From assembly GCA_024683955.1 (NCBI GenBank), contig JAIKXS010000034.1:62001-126000 (forward strand): a DNA stretch of 64,000 nucleotides, given 5' to 3'. The position numbers and the translations under genes were made by a program. The notes under the pieces are model-generated. The model had not been told where the DNA came from. It saw only the letters and a program-made list of their open reading frames with translations, and made no database searches. Origin of the DNA: Desulfovibrio sp. (GTDB taxonomy: Bacteria > Desulfobacterota > Desulfovibrionia > Desulfovibrionales > Desulfovibrionaceae). Shown here one piece after another: positions 26,546 to 35,706 of this stretch. The number at the start of each line of letters is the position of its first letter. The stretch's first letter is position 1.

Positions 26546-27490
26546 ATGAAAACACCTTTCTTGCTTTTTCCCGGCCAGGGGACACAATGCCAGGGTATGG
26601 GGCGCGATCTTGCCGAGGCTGACAGCGAGTGCATGGAGCTTTGGAAGGAAGCCGAGCGTATCAGTGCTCTCCCCCTTCGAGAAATTTACTGGGACGGCGA
26701 CGACAGCGCCATGAGCGACACCAGGGCACTGCAACCGGCGCTGACGGTTGTGAATATTACGCTTTTTAACAGGGTGAAAGGGACGTTTTCCCCTGTTGGT
26801 GCTGCGGGACACAGCCTTGGAGAGTTCTCAGCGCTTGTTTGTGCAGGGGTCCTGTCCGTGAAGGATGCCATTGCCGTTACCTCCCTTCGTGGTTTCCTTA
26901 TGAGCCAAGCTGATCCTGACGGTCAGGGGAGCATGGCGGCCGTTGTGAAGCTCGATCAGGAGACCGTTGCCCGTCTTGTTGAGGAGGCCTCGTCGGAGAC
27001 AGGAGAACTTCTTATCTGTGCCAATTTCAACAGCCCCCTTCAGACGGTTATAAGCGGCACGAAGAAAGCTTGTACGTGCTGCCTTTCTAAAGTCAAGGCT
27101 GAAAAGGGTCGTGCTCTTCCTCTCAAGGTCAGTGCAGCTTTTCACAGCCCCATGATGTCTGAAGCCAATAAGGAGCTATCGCCCCTTTTGCAGAAGGTGT
27201 CATGGCATACGGCCCGATTCCCCGTTTACGGCAATGTGGACGGACTTCCGGAGCGCGACGGGGAGCGTCTGCGTGAAAAGATGCTGACACAGATGGTTTC
27301 TCCTGTCATGTGGATGAAGTCTGTTGAGGAACAGTATCGGAACGGGTGCCGTTCCTGGCTTGAAATAGGTCCAAAATCAATTCTGAACAAAATGGTGACA
27401 GCGTGCCTAGAAGGCAAGGACGATCTGGCGTTTGACAGCATTTCGTCTCTGGAATCGGCTGAAGCCTTTAAAGCCGGCATGGGAGTGTAA
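26543..27490 (+). CDS. fabD: Malonyl-CoA:ACP transacylase
   Basis: The protein has about 315 residues. It loads malonyl from CoA onto acyl carrier protein for fatty-acid synthesis. The nucleophile is Ser91 in GHSLGE (89-94), the oxyanion loop is FPGQGTQCQGMG (9-20), the arginine of SLRG near 115 binds malonate, and AFHSPMM near 198 carries the catalytic histidine. Start GTG 26543 or ATG 26546; neither has a close Shine-Dalgarno (see the leader hairpin). The stop is two bases before argS, and fabD heads the run that goes on through argS and mla. It is not next to other fab genes. Confidence 0.92.
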   Translation: MMKTPFLLFPGQGTQCQGMGRDLAEADSECMELWKEAERISALPLREIYWDGDDSAMSDTRALQPALTVVNITLFNRVKGTFSPVGAAGHSLGEFSALVCAGVLSVKDAIAVTSLRGFLMSQADPDGQGSMAAVVKLDQETVARLVEEASSETGELLICANFNSPLQTVISGTKKACTCCLSKVKAEKGRALPLKVSAAFHSPMMSEANKELSPLLQKVSWHTARFPVYGNVDGLPERDGERLREKMLTQMVSPVMWMKSVEEQYRNGCRSWLEIGPKSILNKMVTACLEGKDDLAFDSISSLESAEAFKAGMGV

Positions 27491-27492
27491 AC

Positions 27493-29148
27493 ATGCGTCC
27501 GACAGAAGATATCCGTCAGCATCTTGCGAGCATTGTCGAAGGGCTTGGGATGATCCTTCCGGAAAAGTGTTCGGTTGAACCTCCGAAGGATCCCAAATTT
27601 GGTGATCTTTCAACAAATGTGGCTTTGCTGCTTGCAAAGAAGTGTGGAAAGAAGCCCGCAGACCTTGCAAACGACATCGCAAGCGCCCTTTGCACGCAGG
27701 TCGAGTATGTCGAGAGTGCTACAACGGCCGGACCCGGTTTTTTGAATATTACACTGGCCCCATCATACTGGCAGCGTGTTGTGACGGAAGTTGAGGAAAA
27801 GGGATCGTCCTACGGGAAGAGTACGGTCGGCCGGGGGAAGAAGGTCCTTCTTGAATTTGTCTCAGCAAATCCCACGGGACCTCTTCATGTGGGCCATGGA
27901 CGCGGGGCTGCCGTGGGAGACAGTCTGGCCCGTCTTTTGTCCGCCGTTGGCTACGCCGTTGACAAGGAGTATTACATCAATGACGCAGGCAGGCAGATGC
28001 GTCTTCTTGGTCTTTCCATCTGGCTTAGGGCCCGTGAATCCCGGGGCCTGCCCGTCGAATGGCCGGAAGAATTCTACCGAGGGGAGTACATAAAGGATAT
28101 TGCCCGCGACCTTTTACAGAAGGAGCCGGATCTCCTTTCTCTTTCTGACGAAGAGGGACAGGATCACGCCTATCGGTACGGAATGCAGACCATTATGGAC
28201 GGTATTAAACAGGATCTTCAGGATTTCCGTGTCGTGCAGGATTCCTTTTTTTCTGAGAAAAGCCTTGTCAGTGATAACGCCGTTGATCGCGCGTTTAAGG
28301 CGCTTGACACGGCGGGGCTTACCTATGTCAAGGACGACGCCTACTGGTTCGCTGCTACGCGCTTTGGAGATGAAAAGGACCGTGTACTGCGGAAATCAGA
28401 CGGCTCCCTGACCTATTTTGCTTCCGATATCGCATACCATCATAATAAGTTCGAGCGTGGGTATTCTTGGCTTATCGATGTGTGGGGTGCCGATCACCAT
28501 GGTTATATTCCGCGTATGCGTGCGGCCATCGAAGCCATGGGACACGATCCCTCAAGTTTCAACGTGATACTTATTCAACTTGTCAATCTTATCAAGGACG
28601 GCAATCCCGTCAGCATGTCGACACGGGCAGGAACGTTTGAAACGCTGAGCGATGTTGTGAAGGAAGTGGGGACAGACGCTTCACGCTTTATGTTTCTGTT
28701 CAGAAAAAGTGACAGCCCTCTAGATTTTGATCTTGATCTCGTTAGACAGAGGAACCTGGAAAATCCGGTTTATTACGTTCAGTACGCTCATGCGCGTATT
28801 TGCCAGCTTCTTGCACGGGCCGGAGAGCGGGGGATCCGCCTCCCTGAATGTTCTGCGGAGGCTTGTCTCGCAACACTCACTGGGCCGCTTGAACTTGGAC
28901 TGCTGCGGAAAATTGCTGCGTTTACTGACTGCCTTGTACTGGCTGCTGATTCTCTTGGCGTACATCATGTGAGTCGCTACCTCACCGATCTGGCAGGACT
29001 TGTGCACAGTTTTTATGCACAGGTACATATTCTGGGTGGGACGGATGATGTGCATACTCTGGCCCAACTTCTGATGATGCGTGCCGTGGGGACAGTCCTG
29101 CGTGCAGGTCTTGATATCCTTGGCGTTACCGCCCCCGATACCATGTAA
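27493..29148 (+). CDS. argS: Arginyl-tRNA synthetase
   Basis: The 551-residue class I synthetase has the ArgS N-terminal additional domain (PKFGDLSTNVALLLAK), then the HIGH-type motif HVGHGRG at 132-138 after ANPTGP. The tRNA/adenylate segments ASDIAYHHNKF and GADHHGYIPRM are present, and SMSTRAGTF replaces KMSKR, as is usual in ArgS. The C-terminal DALR anticodon domain includes YYVQYAHARICQLL. It follows fabD by two bases with GGGAG upstream. Confidence 0.96.
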   Translation: MRPTEDIRQHLASIVEGLGMILPEKCSVEPPKDPKFGDLSTNVALLLAKKCGKKPADLANDIASALCTQVEYVESATTAGPGFLNITLAPSYWQRVVTEVEEKGSSYGKSTVGRGKKVLLEFVSANPTGPLHVGHGRGAAVGDSLARLLSAVGYAVDKEYYINDAGRQMRLLGLSIWLRARESRGLPVEWPEEFYRGEYIKDIARDLLQKEPDLLSLSDEEGQDHAYRYGMQTIMDGIKQDLQDFRVVQDSFFSEKSLVSDNAVDRAFKALDTAGLTYVKDDAYWFAATRFGDEKDRVLRKSDGSLTYFASDIAYHHNKFERGYSWLIDVWGADHHGYIPRMRAAIEAMGHDPSSFNVILIQLVNLIKDGNPVSMSTRAGTFETLSDVVKEVGTDASRFMFLFRKSDSPLDFDLDLVRQRNLENPVYYVQYAHARICQLLARAGERGIRLPECSAEACLATLTGPLELGLLRKIAAFTDCLVLAADSLGVHHVSRYLTDLAGLVHSFYAQVHILGGTDDVHTLAQLLMMRAVGTVLRAGLDILGVTAPDTM

Positions 29149-29158
29149 AAGGACCGGC

Positions 29159-29956
29159 ATGCCTTCCTTTATTCGTCGAAAAGTGGCGCGTACCCCCCGC
29201 CCTGGAGAAAACCTGCCGTCCTATTTTTCCGTGCGTCTGCACGCGCCGGCTCTGATTTTGGGTGGCATCATCCTTCTGCTGACCCTTGTCTGGGCCTTTG
29301 TTGTGGGCTTTTTGGTCGGCCGGGGCGAGGATCCTGGAGAAAAATTTGCGCAGTACAATCCCTTCTCTGCAGGCGAGCGTCGGTCTGCGACCCCGGTACC
29401 ATCCACGGGGGATCGGAATGAAACCACGCCGGAAATGAAATCACCTGATTCAGTGTCCGGGGTGGGCGCCGTGAATTCCGACGAAAAGACATCTGGTGCA
29501 AATGACCTTCTTGCGGCCACGTCAGGACAAACGTCTCCCCCCCCCGATCAGTCGGCATTTCCCCATCCTTTTGCAAGGCCTAAGGGAGAGGGAAAGGGGG
29601 CCTGGGGGGGCGTGTCAGCTGATGCGGACCAAAAGGGGAACGGGGTAAGGCAAGACCCGTCACAGGTCACTCAACCCTCGAGCACGGAACCCCGTTTCGA
29701 TTTCCTCTATAGAATTGCAACCTTTAGCCGGGCGGAGGACGCAGCATCGCTGCAGAAAAAGATATCGAATGTCGGCAAGGTTGAAGTTCGGCAGAAAGGC
29801 AAATTTTATCTTGTTTTTCTCCGCCTGCGCGGAACAGAGGCCGACGAGGCCTCAATGATTGAACGTCTTTCCTCCATGCGGGTGAAAAATCCCCTTCTTG
29901 TATCCAAGAAAGCCCTTGCGAAGACGAATCCGGCCCGAACCAGCGGCCGACCGTAG
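29159..29956 (+). CDS. SPOR-domain membrane protein
   Basis: The 265-residue protein has a basic cytoplasmic N-terminus, one membrane helix (about 30-56), a Pro/Ser/Gly-rich periplasmic linker of roughly 120 residues, and a C-terminal SPOR-type fold (LYRIATFSRAEDAASLQKK ... GKFYLVFLRLR) of about 75 residues. SPOR domains bind septal peptidoglycan lacking stem peptides. The start is ATG 29159 with AAAGGA upstream, ten bases after the argS stop. The frame continues upstream into argS, without support. Confidence 0.8.
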   Translation: MPSFIRRKVARTPRPGENLPSYFSVRLHAPALILGGIILLLTLVWAFVVGFLVGRGEDPGEKFAQYNPFSAGERRSATPVPSTGDRNETTPEMKSPDSVSGVGAVNSDEKTSGANDLLAATSGQTSPPPDQSAFPHPFARPKGEGKGAWGGVSADADQKGNGVRQDPSQVTQPSSTEPRFDFLYRIATFSRAEDAASLQKKISNVGKVEVRQKGKFYLVFLRLRGTEADEASMIERLSSMRVKNPLLVSKKALAKTNPARTSGRP

Positions 29957-29965
29957 GAGATAGGT

Positions 29966-30757
29966 ATGTCCTTTTGGGATATCTGCACCCGGATCGGGCG
30001 GAATATGCGCTATAGGGTGGACGCCCTGGGAGCTTTTGCGCTTTTTCTCCTGAGCGGCCTTCGGCATATTTTTGACTCGAGACGCATTTTGCCACGCACC
30101 CTTCGCCAGCTTTATGTGATCGGCTGCCAGTCACTTTTTGTCATTTTGCTTATCGGTATCTTTTGTGGGATGGTCCTTGGTCTGCAGGGGTACTATACCT
30201 TGGTCTCCTTCGGTTCAGTGGGGCTTCTCGGTTCGGCCATATCGCTGACATTGATCCGCGAGCTCGGGCCCGTGCTGACAGCCATTATGCTTACAGGACG
30301 CGCTGGCTCCTCCATGACCGCGGAAATAGGCGTTATGCGTATCTCCGACCAGATAGACGCACTTGATGTCATGGATATAAACTCCATGGCCTACCTTGTG
30401 AGTCCCCGTCTTCTGGCGGCCCTGATCTCGTATCCCCTACTCACGGCAGTATTTGACGTTATAGGCATCATCGGCGGCTATTTGACCGGAGTGCTGATGC
30501 TCGGTATTAACGAGGGAACGTATTTTTACCGCATTGAGTCGTCCGTCACCATGGCTGACGTGGAAGGGGGCTTCATAAAGTCTGTTGTTTTTGCCCTTCT
30601 TGTGACGGCTGTCTGTTGCTATGAGGGCTATATGACCCACAAAAGACGTGACAGTATGGGACCTGAGGCTGTCGGAACGGCCACAACTGAAGCGGTTGTG
30701 GCAAGTTGCGTGCTGATTCTTGCGGCTGATTACGTCTTAACCTCAATGCTTTTGTAA
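29966..30757 (+). CDS. mlaE: Lipid-transport ABC permease MlaE
   Basis: The 263-residue inner-membrane permease has five to six membrane segments and the family hallmark GLQGYYTL...GLLGSAISLTLIRELGPVLTA, followed by GRAGSSMTAEIGVMRISDQIDAL. With MlaF and MlaD it moves phospholipid between inner and outer membrane. A GGAG lies upstream. It is the first of five consecutive mla genes. Confidence 0.95.
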   Translation: MSFWDICTRIGRNMRYRVDALGAFALFLLSGLRHIFDSRRILPRTLRQLYVIGCQSLFVILLIGIFCGMVLGLQGYYTLVSFGSVGLLGSAISLTLIRELGPVLTAIMLTGRAGSSMTAEIGVMRISDQIDALDVMDINSMAYLVSPRLLAALISYPLLTAVFDVIGIIGGYLTGVLMLGINEGTYFYRIESSVTMADVEGGFIKSVVFALLVTAVCCYEGYMTHKRRDSMGPEAVGTATTEAVVASCVLILAADYVLTSMLL

Positions 30758-30770
30758 GGACAGTCTGAAC

Positions 30771-31634
30771 GTGGATCACAGGGAAAAGAGCCGCATGCAG
30801 GAGGACAGTGGGAAGGTTCAGGGATGGGATATCATCCTTGATGATCTCACGGCGGGCTACGGAAAACAACATGTTGTCCTTGAGCGCATAAACGCAACCA
30901 TTCCTGCCGGAAAAATTACTGTTATACTGGGTGGTTCTGGTTGCGGAAAGAGCACTCTTTTGCGGCATATTATCGGTCTTTCCAAACCGCTTGGAGGCAG
31001 CATACGGATCGGCGGGCATGATCTCTTTGCCCTGAAGTCCGAAACGTTTCGTCAGCTTCGTCGGCAGATGGGGGTTCTGTTCCAGGACGGGGCTCTTCTC
31101 GGGTCCCTGACGGTTGCTGACAACGTGGCCTTACCCCTCAGTGAGCACCTGCGGCTTTCCAAGAAGGTGATTGCGAAAGAAGTCCGCCGTGTGCTTTCCA
31201 TGGTTGAACTAGACGAAGCGGCCGGGCTTTTCCCTCACGAATTATCCGGTGGTATGCGCAAGCGTGCAGGCCTTGCCCGTGCCATTATTGCCAATCCTCG
31301 TATTTTGCTCTGTGACGAGCCGACATCGGGCCTTGATCCTATTACTGCTGCGCGCATGGACGCTCTTCTTTTGTCGATGCACAGGCGCTTTCCCGAGATG
31401 ACAATCGTGTGTGTAAGCCATGATCTGCAAAGTCTTGAGCAGATAGCAGAGCATGTCATAGTGCTGAAAGACGGGGCCTGTCTTTTTTGCGGGAATCTCA
31501 TTGACCTTCAATCTTCGAGACATCCGTATCTAGTCCAGTTTCTTGCTAGGGACGGGGGAGAGGGGACTCTCGAGTGCGGAGCGACCATGCAGCCTGAAGT
31601 GGCAGAAGCTCTTGCCAGATGGCTTCGCTCCTAG
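30771..31634 (+). CDS. mlaF: Lipid-transport ABC ATPase MlaF
   Basis: The 287-residue ATPase has Walker A GGSGCGKS at 54-61, the signature LSGGMRKRAGLARA near 157, Walker B ILLCDEPTSGLDP, and the Mla-type FQDGALLGSLTVADNVALPL. GTG 30771 is the start, with AAGGA upstream; an internal ATG at codon 9 is an alternative. It energises the MlaE permease. Confidence 0.95.
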   Translation: MDHREKSRMQEDSGKVQGWDIILDDLTAGYGKQHVVLERINATIPAGKITVILGGSGCGKSTLLRHIIGLSKPLGGSIRIGGHDLFALKSETFRQLRRQMGVLFQDGALLGSLTVADNVALPLSEHLRLSKKVIAKEVRRVLSMVELDEAAGLFPHELSGGMRKRAGLARAIIANPRILLCDEPTSGLDPITAARMDALLLSMHRRFPEMTIVCVSHDLQSLEQIAEHVIVLKDGACLFCGNLIDLQSSRHPYLVQFLARDGGEGTLECGATMQPEVAEALARWLRS

Positions 31635-31730
31635 TGTTCTTTTCCTGATGAATACGGTGCATTCCGAATCATGGGCCTAATCCTTTGATTCGGCCGTGAA
31701 AGGCCGCCTCTCCTTGAGAAGGCTGGCGGC

Positions 31731-32198
31731 ATGTTTGGGGGGATTCTTTTGAACAGTATCCGTGTCACCATGGTTGGCATTTTTTTGCTCATTGGGTTAT
31801 GTTGTGTTGGCTATCTGACCGTTAAACTCGGCCGAATGGAACTCTTTTCCAACGACGGCTTCAATCTGATGGCGCGCTTTGATTCGGCCTCAGGCCTGCG
31901 GGTTGGAGCTGATATCGAGCTCTGCGGTGTGCCTGTGGGCAAGGTCGTTGCCATCACACTTGACGATACCACGGGGAAAACCCAGGCGGTTGTGCATATG
32001 CGTTTTGATAAAGACTATAAATTGTCCGACGACAGCATTGCCTCCATCAAGACGGCCGGTCTCATAGGGGACAAGTACGTGAGTATTTCCAGGGGAGGGT
32101 CAGAGACCCTGCTGGAAGCCGACGGCGAAATGGTTGACACTGAAAGTCCTGTTGATTTGGAAACCTTGCTCGGAAAATATGCTTTTGGGGGGGTGTAA
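31731..32198 (+). CDS. mlaD: MCE-domain lipid-binding protein MlaD
   Basis: The 155-residue protein has an N-terminal membrane helix (11-31) and one MCE domain: FDSASGLRVGADIELCGVPVGKV near 47, SDDSIASIKTAGLIGDKYVSIS near 101. MlaD forms the periplasmic hexameric ring on MlaE. A 96-base gap separates it from mlaF, larger than elsewhere in the operon, with a GGCCG/CGGCC-type repeat. Confidence 0.93.
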   Translation: MFGGILLNSIRVTMVGIFLLIGLCCVGYLTVKLGRMELFSNDGFNLMARFDSASGLRVGADIELCGVPVGKVVAITLDDTTGKTQAVVHMRFDKDYKLSDDSIASIKTAGLIGDKYVSISRGGSETLLEADGEMVDTESPVDLETLLGKYAFGGV

Positions 32199-32199
32199 G

Positions 32200-32829
32200 G
32201 TGAAAAAAACGTGCTGTTCCCTTCTGCTCGTCTGCCTTTTTCTCCTTGGAGGAGTCCTTACGGTAAAGGCTTCACCGGCGAGGATGAGCCTTGAGGCATC
32301 GTTAGATGAAGTTTTGTCTGCAATCAAAGACCCCGCTTACAGCAATCCGGCCACACGGCAGTCCGTGCGTAAAAAAATTGCCAATATTGTCAAACGCCAC
32401 TTTGACTTCGTTGAGTTTTCCTCAAGAACCCTCGGTCAGAACTGGACTGCCTTTTCCGCCGAGCAGAAAAGTTCCTTTGTCGCTGCCTTTTCGGATCTTT
32501 TGATTTATACGTATTTGGGAAAGATAGACGGCTATAACGGTGAAAAGATTATTTTGGGGAACGAACGAGTCTCCTCAAAAGGTAACCGTTGTGAGATAGC
32601 GACCACTGTAACCCTGCAGAATGGGAAGAAAATCCCCGTGTCCTACCGTATGCTGCCAAAGGACGGTGACTGGAAGGTCTACGATGTTCTTGTTGAGAAT
32701 ATCAGTCTTGTAAAGAATTACCGTACCCAGTTTCAGGACCTTTTGCGTACGGATAAACCGGATGCACTTATCGCGCGTATAAGGGCCAAAGCCAACGACC
32801 TTGAGCAGGGCAAAAATGCAGCACACTAA
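32200..32829 (+). CDS. mlaC: Periplasmic phospholipid shuttle MlaC (Ttg2D family)
   Basis: The 209-residue protein has a signal peptide (KTCCSLLLVCLFLLGGVL) and the MlaC fold (RHFDFVEFSSRTLGQNWTAFSAEQKSSFVAAF, VSYRMLPKDGDWKVYDVLVENISLVKNYRTQF). It carries phospholipid between MlaFED and the outer-membrane MlaA. GTG 32200 starts one base after the mlaD stop with a G-rich Shine-Dalgarno, so translation is coupled. Confidence 0.93.
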   Translation: MKKTCCSLLLVCLFLLGGVLTVKASPARMSLEASLDEVLSAIKDPAYSNPATRQSVRKKIANIVKRHFDFVEFSSRTLGQNWTAFSAEQKSSFVAAFSDLLIYTYLGKIDGYNGEKIILGNERVSSKGNRCEIATTVTLQNGKKIPVSYRMLPKDGDWKVYDVLVENISLVKNYRTQFQDLLRTDKPDALIARIRAKANDLEQGKNAAH

Positions 32830-33787
32830 GTATACAGCGGCGTATCGTATTCTTTTTTTCGCCCGCGTTCTTTCATTCCTGCTTCTTTTTATTCAGTTGC
32901 TTTTCTCTCCCTGCCGAAGTTTTGCAGAACCGAACCATGGTCCGGTTGAAGTGCGAATCAGGCAGGCTCTTTTTCTTGCAGAGGGAATTGATCATCCATT
33001 GCTTTTTGGGGTGCAGCGGATCCTTACATCCACCGATGTGCATTTTAAGCCGGGGGCCATTACTGTCTCGGATGCCGATAAGGCTCCTGTTCCCCCCTCA
33101 GGTCTCCGTGGCATGTCGGCCGGTGATACAGTTCCTGCTGACGACCTGGACGACTATGATACTGATGGGGGGGGCCCTGTGATTGCCGACCCCTTCGAGG
33201 GATGGAATCGCTTCTGGTTCCGTTTCAACGACGGCTTCTACGTTTACGTTGCCGATCCGGTGTACAGGGGATGGAAGGCCGTGACACCTGAAATTATGCG
33301 CACGGGACTGCAGAATTTTTTTCATAACGCCTTGTTTCCTGTGCGGTTTGTCAACAGTCTTCTTCAGTTTAAGTTCAAGGCGGCCGGTGTTGAATTCAGC
33401 CGCTTTATGCTGAATACCATGTGTTCAGCCGGCTTTGCCAATCCTGCGTCGAAGAAAAAAACAATAGTCCCTGTGGATCCGGCAGGGGAAGATTTCGGGC
33501 AGACGCTCGGAGTCTGGGGACTTGGGCATGGCCCCTATATTGTCTGGCCATTTCTGGGACCGAGTTCCCTTCGCGAAACGGTTGGGCGTATAGGGGATCT
33601 CTTTGCTGATCCGCTTTTCTACGCTCAGCCATGGTGGGCCGGAACGGCAACAGCCATGACGCTCCGTTTCAACAATCTCGATTCTGTTCTTCCGCTTTAC
33701 CTTGATCTCAAAGGTTCGGCTCTTGATCCCTACATCGCCATGCGCGAAGCATACATCAACTACCGTAATCTCCATGTCAAGCAGTGA
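32816..33787 (+). CDS. mlaA: Outer-membrane MlaA/VacJ lipoprotein-family protein
   Basis: The 323-residue protein has a hydrophobic signal sequence (residues 11-35, ending near SPCRSFA), a long variable N-terminal segment to about 120, and the VacJ core: DPFEGWNRFWFRFNDGFYVYVADPVYRGWKAVTPE, FFHNALFPVRFVNSLLQFK, EDFGQTLGVWGLGHGPYIVWPFLGPSSLRETVG. MlaA removes phospholipid from the outer leaflet. ATG 32816 overlaps the end of mlaC, with an AGGG upstream. Confidence 0.93.
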   Translation: MQHTKYTAAYRILFFARVLSFLLLFIQLLFSPCRSFAEPNHGPVEVRIRQALFLAEGIDHPLLFGVQRILTSTDVHFKPGAITVSDADKAPVPPSGLRGMSAGDTVPADDLDDYDTDGGGPVIADPFEGWNRFWFRFNDGFYVYVADPVYRGWKAVTPEIMRTGLQNFFHNALFPVRFVNSLLQFKFKAAGVEFSRFMLNTMCSAGFANPASKKKTIVPVDPAGEDFGQTLGVWGLGHGPYIVWPFLGPSSLRETVGRIGDLFADPLFYAQPWWAGTATAMTLRFNNLDSVLPLYLDLKGSALDPYIAMREAYINYRNLHVKQ

Positions 33788-34742
33788 AGAATCCCCCTTG
33801 CTTGAGCTTCAGCACCTCTCCGTCGTTTTTCGGGGAGGTTTTCGCTCTTATCCCGCCGTCAGTTCTCTTTCCATTTCTCTGGGACGGGGGGAAATTATGG
33901 CTCTCGTTGGGGAATCAGGCTGCGGCAAGAGTCTTACGGCCCGTGCTGTTCTCCGTCTTCCGCCGAAAAATGCCTTTCTTTCCGGCAGGATCTGTTTTCA
34001 GGGACAGGATTTGCTTCCCCTTCCCGAAAAGGATCTGCAGCGTATCAGGGGGCGCCATATCGCCATGATTTTTCAGGAGCCCATGACGGCCCTTAATCCG
34101 GTGCTTACGGTAGGAAGTCAGGCCATGGAAATTCTTGCAGGACATACGGGCTTGTCCAAGGTCGAGGCAAGGGAGCAGGTTGAAGACATGTTTACGCAGG
34201 TCGGGATACCAGAAGCGCATGCACGCTTTTCGAACTATCCCCATCAGCTTTCTGGTGGTATGCGTCAGCGCGTGATGATTGCGATGAGCCTTCTCTGTAA
34301 TCCGGAACTTCTTTTGGCGGATGAACCAACGACCGCGCTTGACGCTACAATGAGTTTTCAGATTATGGACCTCATCATGTGTGAGAGTCAGAAGCGTGGC
34401 ATGGCCATGCTTTTTATTTCCCACGACCTTGACGCCGTGGAACATATTGCCGACACGGTTGGGGTGATGTATGCGGGGCACCTGGTCGAAATAGCTCCTG
34501 CGGGTGAACTCTTTGCCTCCCCGAGGCATCCCTATACCCGAGGCCTCCTTGCCTCCTCTCTTAGCCGCCTTTCCCCGGCATCTCGTCGTATCCCTACGAT
34601 TCCGGGCAGTGTTCCCTCCCTCACGGCCATCCCTGACGGATGCCCGTTCGCACCCCGTTGTCCGTCCGCTCTTCCTTCATGCAGCTACACCCGTCCTTCG
34701 CTCAGACAAGAAGGACAGCATTCCTGGTCCTGCATTCAATAG
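33774..34742 (+). CDS. Oligopeptide/dipeptide ABC transporter ATPase, OppD/DppD type
   Basis: The 322-residue ATPase has Walker A GESGCGKS, signature LSGGMRQRVMIAMSLL, Walker B LLLADEPTTALD, and the C-terminal oligopeptide-transporter tail with the Cys pattern PFAPRCPSALPSC that holds an iron-sulfur cluster in related DppD proteins. It overlaps the end of mlaA by 14 bases, so it ends the mla operon. No permease, binding protein or OppF partner is present, so those partners must be encoded elsewhere. Confidence 0.88.
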   Translation: MSSSEESPLLELQHLSVVFRGGFRSYPAVSSLSISLGRGEIMALVGESGCGKSLTARAVLRLPPKNAFLSGRICFQGQDLLPLPEKDLQRIRGRHIAMIFQEPMTALNPVLTVGSQAMEILAGHTGLSKVEAREQVEDMFTQVGIPEAHARFSNYPHQLSGGMRQRVMIAMSLLCNPELLLADEPTTALDATMSFQIMDLIMCESQKRGMAMLFISHDLDAVEHIADTVGVMYAGHLVEIAPAGELFASPRHPYTRGLLASSLSRLSPASRRIPTIPGSVPSLTAIPDGCPFAPRCPSALPSCSYTRPSLRQEGQHSWSCIQ

Positions 34743-34768
34743 CTTCTTCGTTGATACTTCCCTTGCGT

Positions 34769-34784
34769 TGGTCCGGTTTTTGCA
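34769..34784 (+). promoter_or_regulatory. Sigma-54 promoter upstream of flgF
   Basis: TGGTCCG-GTTT-TTGCA matches TGGCACG-N4-TTGCW at eleven of twelve positions, with ten bases between GG and GC. It lies 59 bases ahead of the flgF start. Confidence 0.8.
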
Positions 34785-34842
34785 AATATTCTTCAGAGTT
34801 ATTTGCGCACAGATATTGTGTGGGAGGAGTAAGGAGTCGGAT

Positions 34843-35637
34843 ATGCAGGATGCAATGTTTAGCGGCCTTTTTGGCGCTCTCACGACAGAACATCGAATGA
34901 ACTTCATCGCCAATAATCTGGCGAACGTGAATACCCACGGCTACAAAAGAGATACCTTGGCCTTCAGCGACACCATGGCATATTATGCGCATGATGAAAT
35001 TCGTGAGCCCCTGATGACGGTTCGTTCAAAACCTCTTTTCCCTGAACCCAAAAATATGGCACGATCCCGCATTGCGGTCTCCAATGTCGATTTTGGACAG
35101 GGGTCCATGAAGGTGACGGGAGATCCCCTTGATTTAGCCATCTCGGGAGAGAATGCTTTTTTTAAGGTAGAGACACCCACTGGTGAGTTTTTGACGAGAA
35201 ACGGCCATTTTGTTCTTTCCGAAGACGGTACCATTAAGACCCCCCAGGGCTATATTCTCCAGGGAGATGGCGGCGCCATACAGATTCCCCCCAATACGCG
35301 CAATATCACGATCAGTGGCGACGGTCAGGTCCACGCTGACGGGGAGCTCGTGGGGCGGGTGTCGCTCTTCAGCGTTGACAACATGAAAAATATGGAAAAG
35401 CTGGGGCATAATCTGTTCAAGCCACGTTATAACGTTGAAGTGGCAGAAGGAAACGGGTACGCGACGGGAGCTCGAGTGGAACAGGGCTTTGTCGAGGCGG
35501 CCAATGTTGAAGTTGTTACGGAAATGGTGAACATGATTGAAACGAATCGTCAATTTGAGGCCTATCAGAAAGTCATACAAACCGCGGATACTTTGGACCG
35601 TCAGGCCAATGAAAAGGTCGGCAAACGCTCGTCATAG
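34843..35637 (+). CDS. flgF: Flagellar basal-body rod protein FlgF
   Basis: The 264-residue proximal-rod protein has the flagellar rod N-terminal helix motif NFIANNLANVNTHGYKR, the D1 beta domain (GDPLDLAISGENAFFKVETP, TRNGHFVLSEDGTIKTPQGY) and the C-terminal helix ANVEVVTEMVNMIETNRQFEAYQKVIQ. The ATG has AAGGAG seven bases upstream. The same frame extends upstream into the OppD-like gene and should be disregarded. It is the first gene of flgF-flgG-flgA-flgH. Confidence 0.93.
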   Translation: MQDAMFSGLFGALTTEHRMNFIANNLANVNTHGYKRDTLAFSDTMAYYAHDEIREPLMTVRSKPLFPEPKNMARSRIAVSNVDFGQGSMKVTGDPLDLAISGENAFFKVETPTGEFLTRNGHFVLSEDGTIKTPQGYILQGDGGAIQIPPNTRNITISGDGQVHADGELVGRVSLFSVDNMKNMEKLGHNLFKPRYNVEVAEGNGYATGARVEQGFVEAANVEVVTEMVNMIETNRQFEAYQKVIQTADTLDRQANEKVGKRSS

Positions 35638-35706
35638 GCCGTGACGGAGAAGACGTTTTAATCATACACCTCGCAGTACGAAGGATCGAGCAAGGAGCAA
35701 TTCACC

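Noticed and set aside
34504-34842. Upstream extension of the flgF frame
   Set aside because: It lies inside the OppD-like gene; the real start has AAGGAG and the FlgF N-terminus.
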